NCBI GenBank assembly: GCA_030151865.1
Contig: JASLCK010000144.1
Coordinates: forward strand, 1-10,763
Length of the DNA stretch: 10,763 bases
Direction of reading: 5' to 3'
From: Rhodospirillaceae bacterium
GTDB lineage: Bacteria > Pseudomonadota > Alphaproteobacteria > Rhodospirillales > Magnetospirillaceae
Shown here one piece after another: positions 1-10,761 of the stretch; within the stretch, counting starts at the first letter, position 1, and each line of letters starts with the position of its first letter. The position numbers were made by a program, and so were the translations under genes. The notes below the pieces were generated by a model that saw nothing but the letters and a program-made list of their open reading frames with translations, did not search any database and had not been told where the DNA came from.

Positions 1-1457
1 CCCGCCACCGCCGACGTCATATGATCGATGCGGTCAATGGTCCCGCCGATGTCACGGACCGCCGCCACCGCCGCATCCGTCCCGCTTTGCACGGCGGCAA
101 TCTGACGGGTGATATCATCGGTAGCGCGGGCCGTTTGCCCGGCCAAATCCTTCACCTCGTGCGCGACCACGGCAAAGCCCTTACCCGCTTCGCCCGCACG
201 GGCACTTTCAATGGTGGCGTTCAGGGCCAAAAGATTGGTCTGACTGGCAATGGTGCTGATCAGATGCACAATCTCGCCAATCCTGGTGGCGCTGTCGGCC
301 AGTCCCTGGATTTCCTGATTGGTGCGATTGGCCTGCTCCACGGCGTCCCGGGCAATGGTGCTGGACTGGGAAACCTGACGTCCGATTTCCTGAATGGACG
401 CCCCCAATTCAGCTTCCGCCGCGGCAACCTGTTCGACATTACGGGTGGCAATGCCAGCCGCCTGCACCGCCGCCTGGGTCTGGCGCTTGGTTTGTTCGGC
501 ATTGGCCGACATGGCGTTGGCCGAGCCATGCAGCCGCTCCGCCGAAGCGGCAACCGTACCGACCACCCCTTTGACCCGCGCTTCCAAGCGATCGGCCAAG
601 TCGCGCATGTCGGTTTTGCGCCGCTGTCGGGCCTGTTCGGCCTGAAGCGCCTGCTCGGCTTCCAGACGCTGCTTGTCCTGGGCATTGGCGCGGAAAATTT
701 CCAGCGCATCGACCATATCGCCGATGTCATCCTGACGATGGGTCAGGCCGGTTTGCGCCGACAGATCCCCATGGGCCAACCCATGCATCGCCCGAGTGAT
801 CTTGCGCAACGGCAAACCGATGGTCCGCCGCGACAGCAATAAAGAAGCGGCAAATCCCAGCGATGCCACCAAGGTCACCGTCAAAGTCACCCAGACCTTG
901 ACCGAATCCACCGACGTCATGAACTGAGCCAACGGAATGCCGACATAAAGGATACCGACGACCTTATGACTGGCATCGAAGATCGGATCATAGCCGGTGA
1001 TATAGGGCTGCCCCAGAATATCAACGATGCCGCGAAAGGATTGAGACGCCCCAAAAACCGCATCATAGGCAGCATTGCGGGCCAGTTTGGTCCCAATGGC
1101 GCGGCTGCCGTCATCCTTTTTGACATTGGTAGCGACCCGAGTGTCGCCCATGAAAACGGTCGCGGTACCACCCACCAGTTCCGCTACCTTATCGACAATC
1201 GTGTAATTGCCGTTCAGCACCTTTTGTCCGGCCCACAGTTTGTCTTCGGCCTGACGATAGCCCTCGCCCTGCAATTCCAGTTCATGCCACGCCACCCGCA
1301 TATTGCGGTCAATGGACTCGCGCCCGGAGCGGTTGGCTTCCATGTTCAGAATGTAAAGGCAGGCAGCCAAAATAGCCCCGCCCATCAGGACGTTATTGGC
1401 CAGAGTGATCACGGCAGCCTTTGCCGCCACCGTCATACGCGCCATCGCAAACACCAT
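1..1457 (-). CDS. methyl-accepting chemotaxis protein with single-Cache-like sensor (C-terminus outside window)
   Basis: This is an inner-membrane chemoreceptor that would signal through CheA/CheW to the flagellar motor. I translated 485 codons. A first membrane segment lies at about residues 16-37 and a periplasmic region at about 38-185. The late part of that region (VDILGQPYITGYDPIFD, then VVGILYVGIP) resembles single-Cache (sCache_3-type) sensors. A second membrane segment (about 187-208), a HAMP domain (about 209-262) and a long coiled coil with the conserved hairpin tip (IASQTNLLALNATIESARAG, about 403-422, then GKGFAVVAHEVKDLA) follow. The frame runs off the left edge, so the distal methylation helix and any CheR-docking pentapeptide are not visible. 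The ATG at 1457 is chosen because GGGGTGAG abuts it; in-frame ATGs at 1445 and 1436 are alternatives. A weak promoter candidate (TTCTCA, 18 bases, TATCTT; 1508-1537) sits upstream. The ligand cannot be predicted. Family assignment is secure; the exact Cache subtype and the start are less so. Confidence 0.93.
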   Translation of the reverse strand, partial: MVFAMARMTVAAKAAVITLANNVLMGGAILAACLYILNMEANRSGRESIDRNMRVAWHELELQGEGYRQAEDKLWAGQKVLNGNYTIVDKVAELVGGTATVFMGDTRVATNVKKDDGSRAIGTKLARNAAYDAVFGASQSFRGIVDILGQPYITGYDPIFDASHKVVGILYVGIPLAQFMTSVDSVKVWVTLTVTLVASLGFAASLLLSRRTIGLPLRKITRAMHGLAHGDLSAQTGLTHRQDDIGDMVDALEIFRANAQDKQRLEAEQALQAEQARQRRKTDMRDLADRLEARVKGVVGTVAASAERLHGSANAMSANAEQTKRQTQAAVQAAGIATRNVEQVAAAEAELGASIQEIGRQVSQSSTIARDAVEQANRTNQEIQGLADSATRIGEIVHLISTIASQTNLLALNATIESARAGEAGKGFAVVAHEVKDLAGQTARATDDITRQIAAVQSGTDAAVAAVRDIGGTIDRIDHMTSAVA

Positions 1458-1538
1458 CTCACCCCATTTCGACTCGTAAACCCCCAGCGGTCCCAAGCCA
1501 TTTTCACAAGATAAGTAAATCGAACGGGGTTTGAGAAT

Positions 1539-1577
1539 AAAAAAATTCCTCCCCAGGGTTTCCCCTGGGAAGGAATT
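1539..1577 (-). terminator. intrinsic terminator after gltBD
   Basis: On the minus strand, 27 bases after the gltD stop, two 15-base arms (1563-1577 and 1544-1558) pair with a single mismatch around a four-base loop. A run of seven U residues (1539-1545) overlaps the end of the stem. This is the classic Rho-independent arrangement. It should end the gltBD transcript and separate it from the chemoreceptor gene on the same strand. The plus strand lacks a comparable U-tract, so the element is directional. Confidence 0.9.
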
Positions 1578-1604
1578 CCAAGCCTTAGGATATCGGACGG
1601 ATGC

Positions 1605-3020
1605 TTAACGCGGCAGTTCCGAGAAACCCATCAGATATTCGTCGATGGCGCGGGCGGCCTGACGGCCTTCGCGGATCGCCCACACCACCAGCGACTGACC
1701 ACGGCGCATGTCGCCAGCGGCGAACACCTTATCGACCGAAGTGCGATAAGTGTTGGTGTCGGCCTGAACGTTGCCGCGGCCATCCTTGGCAACGGCCAGA
1801 TCGGCCAGCAAGCCTTCGTGCAGCGGATGGACGAAGCCCATGGCCAGCAGCACCAGATCCGCCTTCAAGGTGAATTCAGTGCCCGCGATGGGCTGCATCT
1901 TGGCGTCCACCTCGACGGCACGAACGCCGATGACGCGGCCGTTTTCGCCGATCAGAGACTGGGCGGTGACACCCCAACGACGGGTGCAGCCTTCCTCGTG
2001 CGAGGTCGAGGTGCGCAGCTTGTTCGGCCACAACGGCCAAGTGACGGCCTTGTTTTCCTTGACCGGCGGCTTGGGCATGATTTCCAGCTGCGTCACCGAC
2101 AAGGCACCATGACGGTGCGAGGTGCCGACGCAGTCGGAACCAGTATCACCGCCGCCGATCACCACCACATGCTTACGCTTGGCGTGCAGTTCCGGCCCTT
2201 CGAACTGTTCGCCGGAAACGCGGCGGTTGTTCTGCCCCAGGAATTCCATGGCGAAGTGAACACCCGCCAGATCGCGGCCCGGCACCGGCAGATCGCGCGG
2301 CTTTTCCGAACCACCCGTCAGCAGCACCGCGTCGAAATCACGCATCAATTCCTTGGCGGAAATATCCACGCCGACATTGACGCCGGTGCGGAACACCACG
2401 CCTTCAGCGCGCAGCTGGGCGGCGCGGCGTTCGACCACCTTCTTGTCCAGCTTGAAGTCGGGGATGCCGTAACGCATCAGCCCGCCGACATAGCGGTTCT
2501 TTTCGAACAAGGTAACGGCATGACCGGCGCGGGCCAGTTGCTGGGCGGCGGCCAGACCGGCCGGACCGCCGCCAACCACGGCGACCTTCTTGCCGGTGGC
2601 GGGCTTGGGCAGCTCGGCCTTGATCCAGCCTTCTTCCCAGCCGCGTTCGACGATGGCGTATTCGATGTCCTTGATGGTCACCGGGCTGTCGGTGATGTTC
2701 AGGGTACACGACTGTTCGCACGGGGCCGGGCAAATGCGGCCGGTCATTTCCGGGAAGTTGTTGGTCGAATGCAGCACCGTCAGCGCATCGCGCCAACGGC
2801 CCTGATAGACCAGATCGTTCCATTCCGGAATGATGTTGTTGACCGGGCAGCCCGAGTGGCAGAACGGCACGCCGCAATCCATGCAGCGCGCGCCCTGACG
2901 CACCAGGGTGTCTTCATCCTGCGGGACGATGAATTCGTTGTAATGCCGCAGACGTTCCTCGACCGGACGGGTTCCATGTTCCTGGCGGTCGAATTCCTTG
3001 AAACCAGTAGGCTTTCCCAT
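1605..3020 (-). CDS. gltD: glutamate synthase (NADPH) small/beta subunit
   Basis: This subunit oxidises NADPH on FAD and passes electrons through iron-sulphur clusters to GltB in the cytoplasm, for conversion of glutamine plus 2-oxoglutarate into two glutamates. The 471 residues match the usual GltD length. The N-terminal part has the cysteine sets for two 4Fe-4S clusters: C46, C49, C54, C58 (CMDCGVPFCHSGCP) and C97, C101, C105 (CPAPCEQSC). An FAD-binding dinucleotide fold follows (VVGGGPAG, about 148-155), then a second, NADPH-binding fold (VVIGGGDTGSDC, about 286-297) and the C-terminal flavin motif VFAAGDMRRGQS (about 432-443). The ATG lies one base after the gltB stop, with GGGAGCGGAA in the gltB tail as ribosome site, so the two are almost certainly co-translated. 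The stand-alone relatives (PreT/AegA-like) are excluded by the gltB neighbour. No defect is visible. Confidence 0.97.
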   Translation of the reverse strand: MGKPTGFKEFDRQEHGTRPVEERLRHYNEFIVPQDEDTLVRQGARCMDCGVPFCHSGCPVNNIIPEWNDLVYQGRWRDALTVLHSTNNFPEMTGRICPAPCEQSCTLNITDSPVTIKDIEYAIVERGWEEGWIKAELPKPATGKKVAVVGGGPAGLAAAQQLARAGHAVTLFEKNRYVGGLMRYGIPDFKLDKKVVERRAAQLRAEGVVFRTGVNVGVDISAKELMRDFDAVLLTGGSEKPRDLPVPGRDLAGVHFAMEFLGQNNRRVSGEQFEGPELHAKRKHVVVIGGGDTGSDCVGTSHRHGALSVTQLEIMPKPPVKENKAVTWPLWPNKLRTSTSHEEGCTRRWGVTAQSLIGENGRVIGVRAVEVDAKMQPIAGTEFTLKADLVLLAMGFVHPLHEGLLADLAVAKDGRGNVQADTNTYRTSVDKVFAAGDMRRGQSLVVWAIREGRQAARAIDEYLMGFSELPR

Positions 3021-3021
3021 T

Positions 3022-7656
<4,635 letters not shown>

Positions 7657-7947
7657 ATTTTCTTTTTCCCATCGCCTCGGCTGCCAACACGCAGCCGGAA
7701 CACATCCTCTGCCGTATAGCAAAAGGTTTCGCCGATGACACGCAAGAATGATCCCTCAGACCCCACTTTAATGTCATTTTTTTGCGTTGCGATCACAAGC
7801 CGCGCATTTTGTATAAAAAGTAACCAGTGACCGCCCATAAATTAAGCACACAAGACGACGCTTATTTAAGAACGATTCCCATCTTTTCCGCCGTTGACGC
7901 CGCACCGCGCTTGGGTCTTGATGCTGCATAAGCATCGGAAAAACAGG
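7657..7947. other. divergent intergenic region between gltB and the flavoprotein gene
   Basis: This 291-base spacer is visibly richer in A and T than its surroundings, especially 7765-7870. It should contain the control regions of both divergent genes. Toward gltB there is one reasonable sigma-70-like site (7713-7741). Toward the flavoprotein, TATAAA at 7812-7817 is the best -10 candidate, but its only -35-like partner (TTGCGA at 7787-7792) is 19 bases away, so I give it little weight. A minus-strand frame of 61 codons (7653-7838) crosses the region and its stop overlaps the gltB start. I could not recognise a clear NtrC/sigma-54, Lrp or CtrA site. Confidence 0.6.
7713..7741 (-). promoter_or_regulatory. 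candidate sigma-70-type promoter for gltBD
   Basis: Read on the minus strand, GTGTCA (7736-7741; four of six bases of TTGACA) is separated by 17 bases from TATACG (7713-7718; four of six of TATAAT). The latter is preceded by an extended -10 TG (TGCTATACG). Transcription would start near 7706 and leave a leader of about 50 bases before the gltB ATG. Alphaproteobacterial promoters are often degenerate, so this is a candidate only. Confidence 0.35.
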
Positions 7948-9189
7948 ATGAATTCAGTGAAACGCGCGGTTGTGATCGGCGGTGGTCCGGCGGGATTAAT
8001 GGCAGCGGAAGTCATCTCGGCCCAGGCGAACCGACAAAACGGGATCGAGGTGGCGGTTTATGACGCCATGCCGTCGGTAGGACGTAAATTTCTGCTGGCC
8101 GGCAAGGGCGGGCTGAACCTGACCCATTCCGAACCCCTGCCCGCTTTTGCCGCCCGCTATGGGGTGCATCGCGACCGTTTCGCCCGCCTGCTGGCCGATT
8201 TCGGCCCCGACCAATTGCGGGCCTGGGCGGCAGGCCTGGGGATCAGCACCTTTATCGGCACCAGCGGACGGGTGTTCCCCGACGAATTCAAAGCCGCGCC
8301 GCTGATGCGCGCCTGGGTGCGACGCCTGCGCAGCCAAGGAGTGATCTTTCACCCGCGCCACCGCTGGACCGGCTTTGCCTCCGACGGCAGCCCTGTCTTT
8401 ATGACCCCGGATGGCGAAATTACCGCCAAAGCCGATGCCATCTTGCTGGCTCTGGGCGGCGGAAGCTGGGCGCGACTGGGATCGGATGGCGCCTGGATTG
8501 GTCCATTATCGGCCCTGGGCTGTCACATCACCCCCTTGAGGCCCGCCAATTGCGGTTTCCTGGCCGAGTGGACGGCGCATATGCAGCCGCATTTCGGCCA
8601 ACCCCTCAAGAATATCGCCCTATCTATCGGCCCGCACCGCGTCCGGGGCGAGGCGATGATCACCGCCTATGGCATCGAAGGCGGGGCGATTTATGCCCTG
8701 TCGGCCTGGCTGCGCGATGCGGTGGAGGATGCGGCGGCAAGCGGCCAGCCTGCCACACTGCATCTGGACCTGAAACCCGACCTGGACCATGCGGCCCTGC
8801 TGGCCCGCCTGTCCAAGCCGCGCGGACGTTTATCCCTGTCCAACTGGCTGCGCAAGGCCGTCGGCCTGACACCTGCCGCCGTGGCCGTGCTGCGCGAAAC
8901 TACCCTGCCGGAACGGCTGCAAAATTCCGTCGATCTTTGTAGTGCCATAAAAGACGCCTGCCTGCCCCTGACCGCACCCCGCCCGATGGATGAGGCCATC
9001 TCAACCGCGGGTGGTTTGGCCTGGGATGAGTTGGACGACGCCTTGATGCTGCGCCGCCGCCCCGGCCTGTTCTGCGCGGGCGAGATGCTGGACTGGGAAG
9101 CCCCGACCGGCGGCTATCTTCTCACCGGGTGCTTCTCCACCGGATGGAGGGCAGGCAAAAGTCTGATAGACTGGCTTTCTCCACCCTAA
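7948..9189 (+). CDS. HI0933-like FAD-dependent flavoprotein, PP_4765-type
   Basis: This is a predicted soluble FAD-binding protein of the HI0933/BaiN/RdsA superfamily, of the subgroup I recall as the PP_4765 flavoprotein family. Its reaction is unknown. The 413 residues open with an FAD fold (VVIGGGPAGLMAAE, about 8-21). Then come the subgroup signature GRKFLLAGKGGLNLTHSEP (about 45-63), TSGRVFPDEFKAAPLM (105-120) and LALGGGSWARLGSDG (167-181). GEAMITAYGIEGGAIY (234-249) is in the middle. The C-terminal FAD-contacting segment is TAGGLAWDELD (353-363) with FCAGEMLDWEAPTGGY (375-390) and LLTGCFSTGWRAG. The ATG at 7948 is preferred because GGAAAAACAGG precedes it and the FAD fold follows directly; in-frame ATGs at 7894 and 7921 would add unconserved residues. 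It is divergent from gltB. A functional link to glutamate synthesis is not supported. Confidence 0.88.
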   Translation: MNSVKRAVVIGGGPAGLMAAEVISAQANRQNGIEVAVYDAMPSVGRKFLLAGKGGLNLTHSEPLPAFAARYGVHRDRFARLLADFGPDQLRAWAAGLGISTFIGTSGRVFPDEFKAAPLMRAWVRRLRSQGVIFHPRHRWTGFASDGSPVFMTPDGEITAKADAILLALGGGSWARLGSDGAWIGPLSALGCHITPLRPANCGFLAEWTAHMQPHFGQPLKNIALSIGPHRVRGEAMITAYGIEGGAIYALSAWLRDAVEDAAASGQPATLHLDLKPDLDHAALLARLSKPRGRLSLSNWLRKAVGLTPAAVAVLRETTLPERLQNSVDLCSAIKDACLPLTAPRPMDEAISTAGGLAWDELDDALMLRRRPGLFCAGEMLDWEAPTGGYLLTGCFSTGWRAGKSLIDWLSPP

Positions 9190-9225
9190 GACCGACATGC
9201 CCGCATATGCTTCGGGATGTATGGC

Positions 9226-9241
9226 GCGGCCCAAAGGGCGC
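9226..9241 (+). terminator. weak hairpin after the flavoprotein gene
   Basis: GCGGCCC and GGGCGC pair around an AAA loop with one bulged G, giving about six or seven base pairs. A T-rich stretch (TGTTATCATCTTTT) follows. This could be a weak intrinsic terminator separating the flavoprotein gene from the response regulator, but the T-tract is interrupted. The AT-rich run after it (about 9244-9270) is a plausible place for the response-regulator promoter, though no clear -35/-10 pair stands out. Confidence 0.22.
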
Positions 9242-9292
9242 TGTTATCATCTTTTAAATAAAGAAAGCAGCCCCTTGTTCGGGAACGACTCC

Positions 9293-9940
9293 ATGCATTT
9301 GGTGATAGCCGACGACCATCAACTGGTCCGCGAAGCCCTGGCTCCCTTCATCGCGAAAGCCGCCCCTGCGGCAAGCTTGGCGCAGGCGTCCACTTTCGAG
9401 GAGGGATTGTCTCTGTGCGAGGAACACGCCGCCGATCTGACCCTGGTCATCCTCGATTGGCATATGCCCGGCATGCAGGGCGCCAACAGCATCCGCGCCC
9501 TGCGCCAACGCTTTCCCCCGCCGGTGAAAATCGTCGTGCTGTCGGGCACCGCCACCCCCGAAGACGCCCTGTCGGTCCTGAAAAACGGCGGCGACGGCTT
9601 TATCCCCAAGAGCTTGAGCGGCGTCGCCCTGACCAATGCCTTGCGTCTGGTTCTGGCGGGCGAGAATTTCTTTCCGTCCTCGATGCTGGGGGCCGCACAT
9701 CGCCCGCCCACCCCGCCGTCGCGCCGCAATGACCTGGGGGAAATCGGCCGCAGCCTGTCGCCCCAGGAATATGACGTCATCGAATTGCTGTTGGAGGGGC
9801 TTTCCAACCGCGACATCGCCGAACGGCTGCGCGTACAGGAAGTCACCATCAAGAAGCGGCTGTCCAACGCCTATAGAAAATTGGGGGTCACCAGCCGTCT
9901 GCAAGCAGTTCAGGTGGTCAACGCCGCCCGACACGGGTAA
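9293..9940 (+). CDS. NarL/LuxR-type response regulator transcription factor
   Basis: This is a two-component DNA-binding response regulator of 215 residues. The receiver domain (about 1-122) has the acidic pair D7/D8, phosphoacceptor D55 in LVILDWHMPGMQG, S84/T86 in VVLSGTATPED and the conserved lysine K106 in FIPKS, so phosphorylation chemistry looks intact. A proline-rich linker (about 136-145) leads to a LuxR-type helix-turn-helix (about 155-206): LSPQEYDVIELLLEGLSNRD, IAERLRV, then TIKKRLSNAYRKLGVTSR. The KKR in the recognition-helix region differs from the usual K-x-H pattern. The start at 9293 is chosen because it begins exactly at the receiver and GGGAACGACTCC precedes it; the frame is open back to an ATG at 9197, but those residues are unlike any receiver. 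No sensor kinase is adjacent, so it is an orphan within this view. An RcdA-like gene follows 53 bases later, which suggests co-transcription. Confidence 0.92.
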   Translation: MHLVIADDHQLVREALAPFIAKAAPAASLAQASTFEEGLSLCEEHAADLTLVILDWHMPGMQGANSIRALRQRFPPPVKIVVLSGTATPEDALSVLKNGGDGFIPKSLSGVALTNALRLVLAGENFFPSSMLGAAHRPPTPPSRRNDLGEIGRSLSPQEYDVIELLLEGLSNRDIAERLRVQEVTIKKRLSNAYRKLGVTSRLQAVQVVNAARHG

Positions 9941-9993
9941 AGTGCAGACTTCGCGCCGCTGCTGGGGCGAACAAGACGGAAAGAAGAACACTG

Positions 9994-10380
9994 ATGAACG
10001 CCCCGACCCTCGACGAGGCCTTGGCCGAATGCCTGTCGATCATGGAAACCCTGCGCGACTATGTGGTGCGGACCGAATCCTATAGCACCGCCCACTTCCC
10101 CGACCCCATGCAGCGTTTGGCGGCGATCCGCGAATCCAGCCGCCTGACCGGACGCCTGACATCGGTGCTGTCGTGGCTGCTGTGGCACAAGGCCGCCCTG
10201 AACGGCGAAATCGACCGCGAAGAGTTGGAAAAGAATACGGCCGAAGTGATGGACGACGCCCCCAAGGCCGCCAGCGACGCCGACACCGCCCATCTGCCCG
10301 AAGACCTGAAGGTCTTGCGCGCCCGTTCGGAAGACCTGTTCGTGCGTATCAGCCGCCTGCAAGGGTTGGCCAACAGCTAA
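9994..10380 (+). CDS. DUF1465 family protein, RcdA-like
   Basis: This is a small helical cytoplasmic protein of 128 residues that I recognise as DUF1465. The characterised member is Caulobacter RcdA, an adaptor that works with CpdR and PopA to deliver CtrA and other substrates to the ClpXP protease. The diagnostic block is in the middle: RLAAIRESSRLTGRLTSVLS (about 41-60) followed by WLLWHKAALNGEI (61-73), matching the family pattern of Tyr/Arg-Glu-Ser-x-Arg-Leu-Thr, then a Ser-Trp-Leu-Leu helix and a Gly-Glu turn. A charged Ala/Asp-rich segment (about 84-105) and a last helix (LKVLRARSEDLFVRISRLQG) complete it. A purine-rich ribosome site (GGAAAGAAG) precedes the ATG. Whether it acts on CtrA turnover here is inference, as DUF1465 proteins outside Caulobacter are little studied. 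It probably shares a transcript with the response regulator upstream. Confidence 0.78.
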   Translation: MNAPTLDEALAECLSIMETLRDYVVRTESYSTAHFPDPMQRLAAIRESSRLTGRLTSVLSWLLWHKAALNGEIDREELEKNTAEVMDDAPKAASDADTAHLPEDLKVLRARSEDLFVRISRLQGLANS

Positions 10381-10393
10381 CGGAACGATACAA

Positions 10394-10414
10394 GGGGGCA
10401 ATCCGTCAGCCCCC
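10394..10414 (+). terminator. GC hairpin after the RcdA-like gene, possible terminator
   Basis: GGGGGC (10394-10399) and GCCCCC (10409-10414) form a perfect six-pair stem with a nine-base loop, 14 bases after the stop codon. No U-tract follows (the downstream sequence is C-rich), so it is not a canonical intrinsic terminator. It could be a 3'-end stabilising stem or part of a Rho-dependent end. Confidence 0.3.
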
Positions 10415-10567
10415 ATCCCTCCCCCATCTTGCGCATACCCCACCCCCGGCCTTTCCGGTTGCTAATTCAAGCTCGACCTGCCACCCTGCCTCGGTCGAAG
10501 ACGTAGGGTCTACACACTCCGGCGCCGTTGCGCTGCCGGTCTTGCGTTCCTCCCTCAACCGATTTGA

Positions 10568-10593
10568 TGCCTTTTAAGACCCCTTGAAAGGCA
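10568..10593 (+). repeat. 10-pair inverted repeat (RNA hairpin)
   Basis: TGCCTTTTAA and TTGAAAGGCA pair completely around the six-base loop GACCCC, with one U-G wobble. The wobble pairs only in plus-strand RNA (it becomes A-C on the other strand), which favours a plus-strand transcript. A GGGTTTT stretch follows seven bases later, so an attenuator- or terminator-like role is conceivable. A protein-binding dyad is an alternative. Confidence 0.5.
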
Positions 10594-10661
10594 ATGCGGG
10601 TTTTGCAGGGGAACGACGTGATCGTGAAACAAGCTTCCAGGCTTTTGCGTTTCATTTGATC

Positions 10662-10726
10662 CAAACAGCCGCCTGGCCACCGCCAGGCGCAGATTTCCCC
10701 CCGCCTTTTTGCAAACAGACCCCTGG
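10662..10726 (+). repeat. pair of related 15-base direct repeats, 50 bases apart
   Basis: CAAACAGCCGCCTGG (10662-10676) and CAAACAGACCCCTGG (10712-10726) agree at 13 of 15 positions. They lie in the same orientation with starts exactly 50 bases apart, about five helical turns. They flank the hairpin at 10670-10689 and sit directly upstream of the AGGAG near the edge. They might be two operator copies or be coincidental. Confidence 0.4.
10670..10689 (+). repeat. 8-pair GC hairpin with CACC loop
   Basis: CGCCTGGC and GCCAGGCG are perfectly complementary around the four-base loop CACC. The stem lies about 70 bases before the window edge and overlaps the first direct repeat. A T-run (CCTTTTTGC) occurs about 17 bases downstream, too far for a standard terminator. 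It is stable enough to matter as leader-RNA structure or as an operator dyad. Confidence 0.45.
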
Positions 10727-10756
10727 TCGGCAAAGCCCAGAGGCCGCCAGACGGAC

Positions 10757-10761
10757 AGGAG
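10757..10761 (+). promoter_or_regulatory. Shine-Dalgarno-like AGGAG for a gene starting beyond the right edge
   Basis: AGGAG lies within the last seven bases. With usual spacing a start codon would fall just outside the window. It is the best Shine-Dalgarno match in the gene-free region, but without the following sequence it remains a guess. Confidence 0.3.

Noticed and set aside
21..842. Plus-strand open frame of 273 codons
   Set aside because: Antisense to the chemoreceptor signalling domain, whose conserved hairpin motif is clear on the minus strand.
7765..7870. AT-rich stretch considered as a replication origin or a CtrA-binding cluster
   Set aside because: No DnaA-box cluster and no TTAA-N7-TTAA spacing found; more simply a divergent promoter region.
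9254..9991. Minus-strand open frame of 245 codons opposite the response regulator
   Set aside because: The plus strand encodes a complete receiver and helix-turn-helix; the antisense product resembles nothing.
9910..10443. Minus-strand open frame of 177 codons opposite the RcdA-like gene
   Set aside because: Low-complexity Gly/Gln/Val-rich product; the plus strand carries a recognisable DUF1465 protein with a ribosome site.
10394..10593. Hairpins considered as tRNA or attachment-site remnants
   Set aside because: No cloverleaf, T-loop GTTCGA-type motif or CCA end, and no integrase or mobile genes nearby.
10467..10733. Minus-strand open frame of 88 codons in the gene-free right end
   Set aside because: No recognisable domain and no good ribosome site, and it crosses several inverted repeats; treated as chance, though it is the only long frame there not shadowing a gene.
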